Source: Granulicella sp. S156
GTDB taxonomy: Bacteria > Acidobacteriota > Terriglobia > Terriglobales > Acidobacteriaceae
Assembly (NCBI RefSeq): GCF_009766105.1
Contig: NZ_LMUH01000025.1
Span: 439,190-503,189 of the forward strand
DNA length: 64,000 nt
Reading direction: 5' to 3'
The position numbers and the translations under genes are program-made. Below, piece by piece: positions 60,156 through 64,000 of the stretch. The notes under the pieces are model-generated. The model had not been told where the DNA came from and made no database searches. It saw only the letters and a list, made by a program, of their open reading frames with translations. Numbering within the stretch: position 1 is the stretch's first letter; every line of letters begins with the position of its first letter.

Positions 60156-61177
60156 TCGACCTTGAATGACAACGAAGACATCTCATTCCCCAACGATAAA
60201 GATGCAAATCGGGGCTCCCGTCGGCAACTGTCTATCGGGTCCATAGTGCCCCCTCCGCATCGACTGTACCTCTATTGGATCAGGATTAGCCGTTTCGCCC
60301 CCCCGAGTGAATCGGAAATAATTGAGCATAATTTTACGAATGATTGCGAATTTGCTTTTAAGATCAGTTGCGGCCTGAATATTTTCAAAAGCGTCGCCCA
60401 AATATGTTCGAGCTTTCCTGGTGGATCGGAATAGTGTCATTCCAAGCAAGGGTCGAACAAGGACACCCTTCGAGGGTCTATATATTTCAACGAGATTACA
60501 GATCTTTCACTCTTCAAAAATGAACCCGCTTACGTTTATGGAGTTAAAGAGAATTTAGAAGCATATCGCTTGACGTTACGTCCACATCCGTTTATAAACG
60601 CCCTATGATTGCTCAAATTCAATTACCCCAGCACCTCGGCCACAGTTCTTGTTGTTTGATGCACATCAATCTCCCTCCCACAATCCTGTATTCGTAGCTT
60701 GCATCTGCTGCCTTTGCTGTTGCGTAGTAATTTGTCGCAGCGCATAACGGTAAAACGGGTTCTTGCCCAGATGTCTTGCTGCGGACAGCTTTATCGAGTC
60801 CTGATTCAGATTTTGCTGGACACAGGTCGCTCTAGTTATTGAGTGCAGAAGTATCTGCAGGAATGGCGAATAAAATTCGCCCTGGGGGTCTCTGCGTTTT
60901 CTGGGGAGATCACTTATCTGCCCACTCATGCCGATACTCTCGTCAGCCTTATAACAAAGAATCAAGATATCGCGCAAGAGCACCGTCATGACCGTTGAAT
61001 TTTGCATCTAAGGTGTTTATGAGCACCTACATCTTGGGATTTGTGAAATAACACACAAGCTATCTGTGTTCAATAGTAATTAAGTAGTACAACGCTCTTA
61101 CCCTAGACATAACCATTTAGCACACCTACGATCCGAGGAATGGCTCTTTAAGCAGTCCACCAGGATTTGAATCGATA

Positions 61178-61196
61178 CCCGTCGCACGATGACGGG
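61178..61196. promoter_or_regulatory. Hairpin 37 bases before the LuxR-type gene
   Basis: CCCGTC and GACGGG form a perfect 6-bp stem with a 7-base loop, extendable by GAT/ATC past one bulged base. Its position just ahead of the ribosome site suggests an operator or leader structure. Confidence 0.35.
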
Positions 61197-61232
61197 ATCT
61201 AATTGCACCCTAACCTCAGTCTGGAGGTAGTC

Positions 61233-61988
61233 ATGGATGGATACACTGATTTCAAGGGATCAAACGCTGGCATCAGACTTTTGATGGCAAATTTACCTAC
61301 AATTCTTTCCGATCTTCTGAATGACGCATTTGAACAGGTTCCCGATATTCAGATTGTCCAACCTATTAATGACGTACAGCAGCTTCTGGATGTTTCAAAG
61401 AGTGGCACAGCCGACGTAATCCTGCTCGGATCTTCGCGTGTGGAGAATGTTTGCAGCGCAGTCGCCATTCTTGACGCTTTACCTGATCGTTATAAAGACG
61501 CAAAAGTGATTGCGATTACCCAAAAACCTGGATATGGAGAGGTCATTTCTTTATTCCGTGCGGGGGTAAAAGGTATCCTTTGCAGCTCAAATCTACGCTT
61601 TGAGCTGCTTTGCACGAGCATCCGACATGTCCATCAAGGGCAAATCTGGGCAAACAATGAGCAACTGGCATATCTGGTATCGTCTGTTTCCCGCCCTAAA
61701 TCCACGGATGTCACTGACAGCCATGGAAGACCACTGCTCACGGCGCGGGAACAGCAAGTCCTTCATTTATTGGCAGATGGTCTGAGCAATTTTGAATTAG
61801 CTACAGTCTTAAGACTGAGCGAACACACTGTAAAGAACCATCTTTTCCGTATCTACGACAAACTCGGTGTATCCAACCGGATGGAAGCAGTTTTATATGC
61901 GCTCACACCGCGCAATACACTGCCCATGCCCGCAAGTACTGCACCTGCAACACTGTCAAACAAGGTTCGAATGATTAAGGCTGGTTAG
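61233..61988 (+). CDS. LuxR/NarL-type regulator with degenerate receiver
   Basis: A 251-residue DNA-binding protein. The C-terminal helix-turn-helix (about 175-240) is standard: LTAREQQVLHLLADGLSNFELA..L.LSEHTVKNHL.RIY.KLGV. The N-terminal half has a receiver shape, but the phosphoacceptor strand reads ADVILLGSS with Gly66 where Asp belongs, and the acidic pair after strand 1 is replaced by ANLPT. It is therefore unlikely to be phosphorylated by a kinase. ATG 61233 has GGAGG 6-7 bases before it. The gene stands just before ugd, so control of exopolysaccharide synthesis is likely. Confidence 0.85.
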   Translation: MDGYTDFKGSNAGIRLLMANLPTILSDLLNDAFEQVPDIQIVQPINDVQQLLDVSKSGTADVILLGSSRVENVCSAVAILDALPDRYKDAKVIAITQKPGYGEVISLFRAGVKGILCSSNLRFELLCTSIRHVHQGQIWANNEQLAYLVSSVSRPKSTDVTDSHGRPLLTAREQQVLHLLADGLSNFELATVLRLSEHTVKNHLFRIYDKLGVSNRMEAVLYALTPRNTLPMPASTAPATLSNKVRMIKAG

Positions 61989-62047
61989 AAATTTTCCAGG
62001 CAATGGCAAACTGCTGAATTACACAAATATGAGGTGGGTGATACACG

Positions 62048-63460
62048 ATGAGCAACACTATTCGAATTGCTGTGGTTGGTTCTGGATATGTCGGCCTGGT
62101 AGCGGCCGTTTGCTTCGCGGAGATGGGACATAGCGTTGTATGCGTCGATAATGACCAACAAAAGGTCGACGCATTGCAGGGCGGAGATTGCCCGATCCAT
62201 GAGGAACATCTGCCTGCGTTGCTCGAACGTTATAGAAACTCTAAAGTGCGTTTTACAAACGATCTGGCCGAAGCCACACGCGGAGCCGAGGCAATCTTCA
62301 TCGCAGTCGGAACGCCACAAAGCGGTTCGGGCGTTGCCGATCTTTCCTATGTTGAAGCGGTAGCTAGCGAAATTGCGCGGTCGCTGACGACCTACACGGT
62401 CATCGTCGAAAAAAGTACAGTCCCCGTATACACGAATGAGTGGATACGCAGAGTGATGGAGCGCAATGGCGTCGCGCAGCATCTGTTCGACGTTGTCTCA
62501 AACCCAGAGTTCCTGAGAGAAGGAACAGCAGTCCGTGATTTCCTCCATCCTGATCGAATCGTAGTCGGAACCGACAGTGAACGCGCCGCTGCAGTGCTAT
62601 CGAAGATTTACGAACCACTGACGACTGGCAGCTACTATGAGCAGCCTTCTGCGATTGATGGCTTCTGCACCTCTCATGAGCCACCGCCACTGCTGCTCAC
62701 TTCAACGAAGAGTGCAGAGATCATCAAGCATGCCTCAAACGCCTTTCTCGCATTGAAGATATCGTTCATCAATGCTGTATCAAACCTATGTGAGGCGGCA
62801 AATGCCGATGTCGAGCAGGTCGCGAGAGGAATGGGAATGGATAGCCGGATCGGCCCCCGGTTCCTAAGTCCCGGTATAGGTTACGGCGGATCCTGTTTTC
62901 CCAAAGACGTCGCCGCCTTCCGATGCGTAGCAGAGCAACTTGGAGTCGATTTTGCTCTGTTGGCTGAGGTAGAAAACATCAATAAAGACCAAAAGATACG
63001 TTTCCTAAACAAGGTGCGTTCAGCGCTGTGGACCCTCCGAGGCAAAAAGCTCGGGGTGCTCGGACTCGCGTTCAAAGGTGGAACGGATGACATACGTGAA
63101 TCACCGGCAATAGAAATCGTCCAGATGTTGATTGCTGAAGGCTGCCCGATTAAGGTGTTCGACCCTGCTGCGATGGAACGCGCGGAACAGGTACTGCCCT
63201 CCAGTTCAAGTCTGCAATACGTATCCGATGCATACGCAGCCTCCAAAGATGTGGATGCTTTGCTGATTCTCACGGATTGGTCGGAGTTCGCCCGTCTTGA
63301 CCTGCAGCGTCTCAACAGACTGATGCGCTATCCCATCGTTATAGATGGTCGTAATCTCTATGATCCCGAGTTGATGATAGAAAATGGCATCACGTATTTC
63401 AGTGTAGGCCGCCCCACAAAGCACCACGTGCATGAGTTCGCAGCCGCAGGGGCCAACTGA
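62048..63460 (+). CDS. ugd: UDP-glucose 6-dehydrogenase
   Basis: The 470-residue enzyme oxidises UDP-glucose to UDP-glucuronate in two NAD-dependent steps. The Rossmann motif is VVGSGYVGLVAAVCFAEMGH, with FIAVGTP, NPEFLREG and the catalytic Cys in GYGGSCFPKDV. The C-terminal domain has GLAFKGGTDDIRESPA. A short insert around EQPSAIDGFCTSHEPPP (about 200-215) lies before the TSTKSAE loop. It follows the regulator gene by 59 bases and precedes the UDP-glucuronate decarboxylase gene, giving the path UDP-glucose to UDP-glucuronate to UDP-xylose. Confidence 0.94.
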   Translation: MSNTIRIAVVGSGYVGLVAAVCFAEMGHSVVCVDNDQQKVDALQGGDCPIHEEHLPALLERYRNSKVRFTNDLAEATRGAEAIFIAVGTPQSGSGVADLSYVEAVASEIARSLTTYTVIVEKSTVPVYTNEWIRRVMERNGVAQHLFDVVSNPEFLREGTAVRDFLHPDRIVVGTDSERAAAVLSKIYEPLTTGSYYEQPSAIDGFCTSHEPPPLLLTSTKSAEIIKHASNAFLALKISFINAVSNLCEAANADVEQVARGMGMDSRIGPRFLSPGIGYGGSCFPKDVAAFRCVAEQLGVDFALLAEVENINKDQKIRFLNKVRSALWTLRGKKLGVLGLAFKGGTDDIRESPAIEIVQMLIAEGCPIKVFDPAAMERAEQVLPSSSSLQYVSDAYAASKDVDALLILTDWSEFARLDLQRLNRLMRYPIVIDGRNLYDPELMIENGITYFSVGRPTKHHVHEFAAAGAN

Positions 63461-63578
63461 CATAACGTCTAAGTACCGAAGTAGTTGCAAATGAACGCTC
63501 CTGTCCTTTCTCGGTCAGAATGCATTATCTCGACATTTTGAGATCCACGTCATCAAGCTCACTCACCAGGGGGTGGAT

Positions 63579-64000
63579 ATGAACTCCAGCAGAATCCTCG
63601 TTACTGGCGCAGCAGGTTTTCTTGGTTCTCACTTGTGCGATTCCCTGCTCAACGAAGGCAATCGTGTAGTCGGTGTGGACAACCTCAGCACGGGTAGCGA
63701 AACCAACCTGGCTCATCTTTCCAGAGAGTCAAGGTTTGAGTTCGTTCAGCAGGACATCTGTCAGCCTTTCGACGTTGGTGCAGTGGATTTTGTATTCAAC
63801 TTCGCTTCGCCGGCAAGCCCTGTAGACTACGCACGGCTTGGAATTGAGACCTTGCTGGTAGGTTCAGCAGGAACGCTGAATACGCTCGAGATTGCAAGAC
63901 GGCATAATGCAGGATATCTTCACGCATCAACTTCCGAGTGCTATGGAGATCCTGAAGTCCATCCTCAGTCGGAAACCTACTGGGGCAACGTCAATCCGAT
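63579..64000 (+). CDS. UDP-glucuronate decarboxylase (UDP-xylose synthase), 5' part
   Basis: The gene starts at ATG 63579 after GGGGTG and runs off the window, so about 140 codons are visible. They encode the NAD motif ILVTGAAGFLGSHLCDSLL, VDNLSTG, the family-specific FASPASPVDYARL, and the catalytic region STSECYGDPEVHPQ with its Tyr, ending in ETYWGNVNP. These blocks are those of UXS-type extended SDR enzymes, which decarboxylate UDP-glucuronate to UDP-xylose. The usual TSEVYGDP has Cys in place of Val here. Together with ugd it supplies activated sugars for the exopolysaccharide. Confidence 0.9.
   Translation, partial: MNSSRILVTGAAGFLGSHLCDSLLNEGNRVVGVDNLSTGSETNLAHLSRESRFEFVQQDICQPFDVGAVDFVFNFASPASPVDYARLGIETLLVGSAGTLNTLEIARRHNAGYLHASTSECYGDPEVHPQSETYWGNVNP

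Larger units (their letters stand above)
59461..61232. other. 1.77-kb gene-poor region in the exopolysaccharide locus
   Basis: No protein gene is convincing across this stretch, the longest such gap in the window. Several frames of 60-113 codons exist; the longest, on the minus strand from 61007 to 60666, has no ribosome site and no known domain. Visible structures are a 10-bp palindrome GGTTATAACC (60119-60128), the strong hairpin at 60132-60155, an AAGGGT/ACCCTT repeat (60448-60470) and a hairpin at 61178-61196. It could hold regulatory RNA, a long leader for the regulator gene, or gene remains. Confidence 0.4.

Noticed and set aside
60666-61007. 113-codon minus-strand frame in the gene-poor region
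   Set aside because: No ribosome site, no known domain and unusual composition; kept only as a note under the region.

Overview
The window looks like chromosome of an Acidobacteriota member (class Terriglobia, Acidobacteriaceae-like). The evidence is an ADOP-type MacB permease with a decayed second copy beside it, a very large Oar-like TonB-dependent receptor with an N-terminal carboxypeptidase-regulatory domain, many secreted glycosidases, and moderately high G+C. I saw no rRNA, tRNA, CRISPR array, insertion sequence or phage gene. The assignment is inference from gene content.

Layout. (1) 1-8434: an efflux operon made of an ADOP permease, a broken ADOP remnant, a LolD/MacB-type ATPase and a TolC-like outer-membrane protein, followed by an NtrC-type response regulator and an NtrY-like kinase that probably control it. 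(2) 8949-11720: a secreted GH87-like glucanase with two duplicated CBM6 modules. (3) 11814-30831: a cobalt/cobalamin region. A histidine phosphatase gene diverges from cbtB-cbtA. A cobalamin riboswitch then leads into a truncated btuC remnant, a ferredoxin-cobN fusion and a ChlI-ChlD fusion. A second cobalamin riboswitch leads into cobU, cbiA, a probable btuF remnant, cobT, cobS, cobC, an unknown gene, a PduO-type cobO, bluB, cobQ, cbiB and a cobD-type decarboxylase, most joined by 1-4 base stop/start overlaps. Together these insert cobalt, amidate and adenosylate the corrin, make the aminopropanol arm and dimethylbenzimidazole, and assemble the nucleotide loop. Corrin-ring methylation genes are not in the window. 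Two remnants suggest that a BtuFC(D) B12 importer once encoded here was lost.

(4) 30859-31836: a nucleoside hydrolase, convergent with the cobalamin operon. (5) 32094-42828: a galactomannan-type utilisation block on the minus strand, with a GH2 beta-mannosidase, a GH27/36-type alpha-galactosidase lipoprotein carrying three TIG-plus-binding-module repeats, and the TonB receptor. (6) 43260-48432: a beta-propeller lactonase-like protein, a mercuric-reductase-like flavoprotein, a class II aldolase and an MFS transporter. (7) 48497-57037: a minus-strand run of small catabolic or stress-type enzymes (NTF2-like, DUF417, three alpha/beta hydrolases, SDR), an EgtB-like protein without EgtD beside it, and a GAF-GAF sigma-54 activator. 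(8) 58024-64000: start of an exopolysaccharide locus, with a WcaJ/WbaP-type glycosyl-phosphate transferase, a 1.8 kb gene-poor stretch, a LuxR-type regulator whose receiver lacks its phosphoacceptor Asp, UDP-glucose dehydrogenase and a UDP-glucuronate decarboxylase cut by the window edge.

The most interesting point is the unknown gene at 25135-25956. It is locked into the cobalamin operon by overlaps on both sides, shows a ParB/sulfiredoxin-like motif, and sits in an operon that needs L-threonine phosphate but shows no known threonine kinase. I propose, as inference only, that it may supply or help supply that activity.
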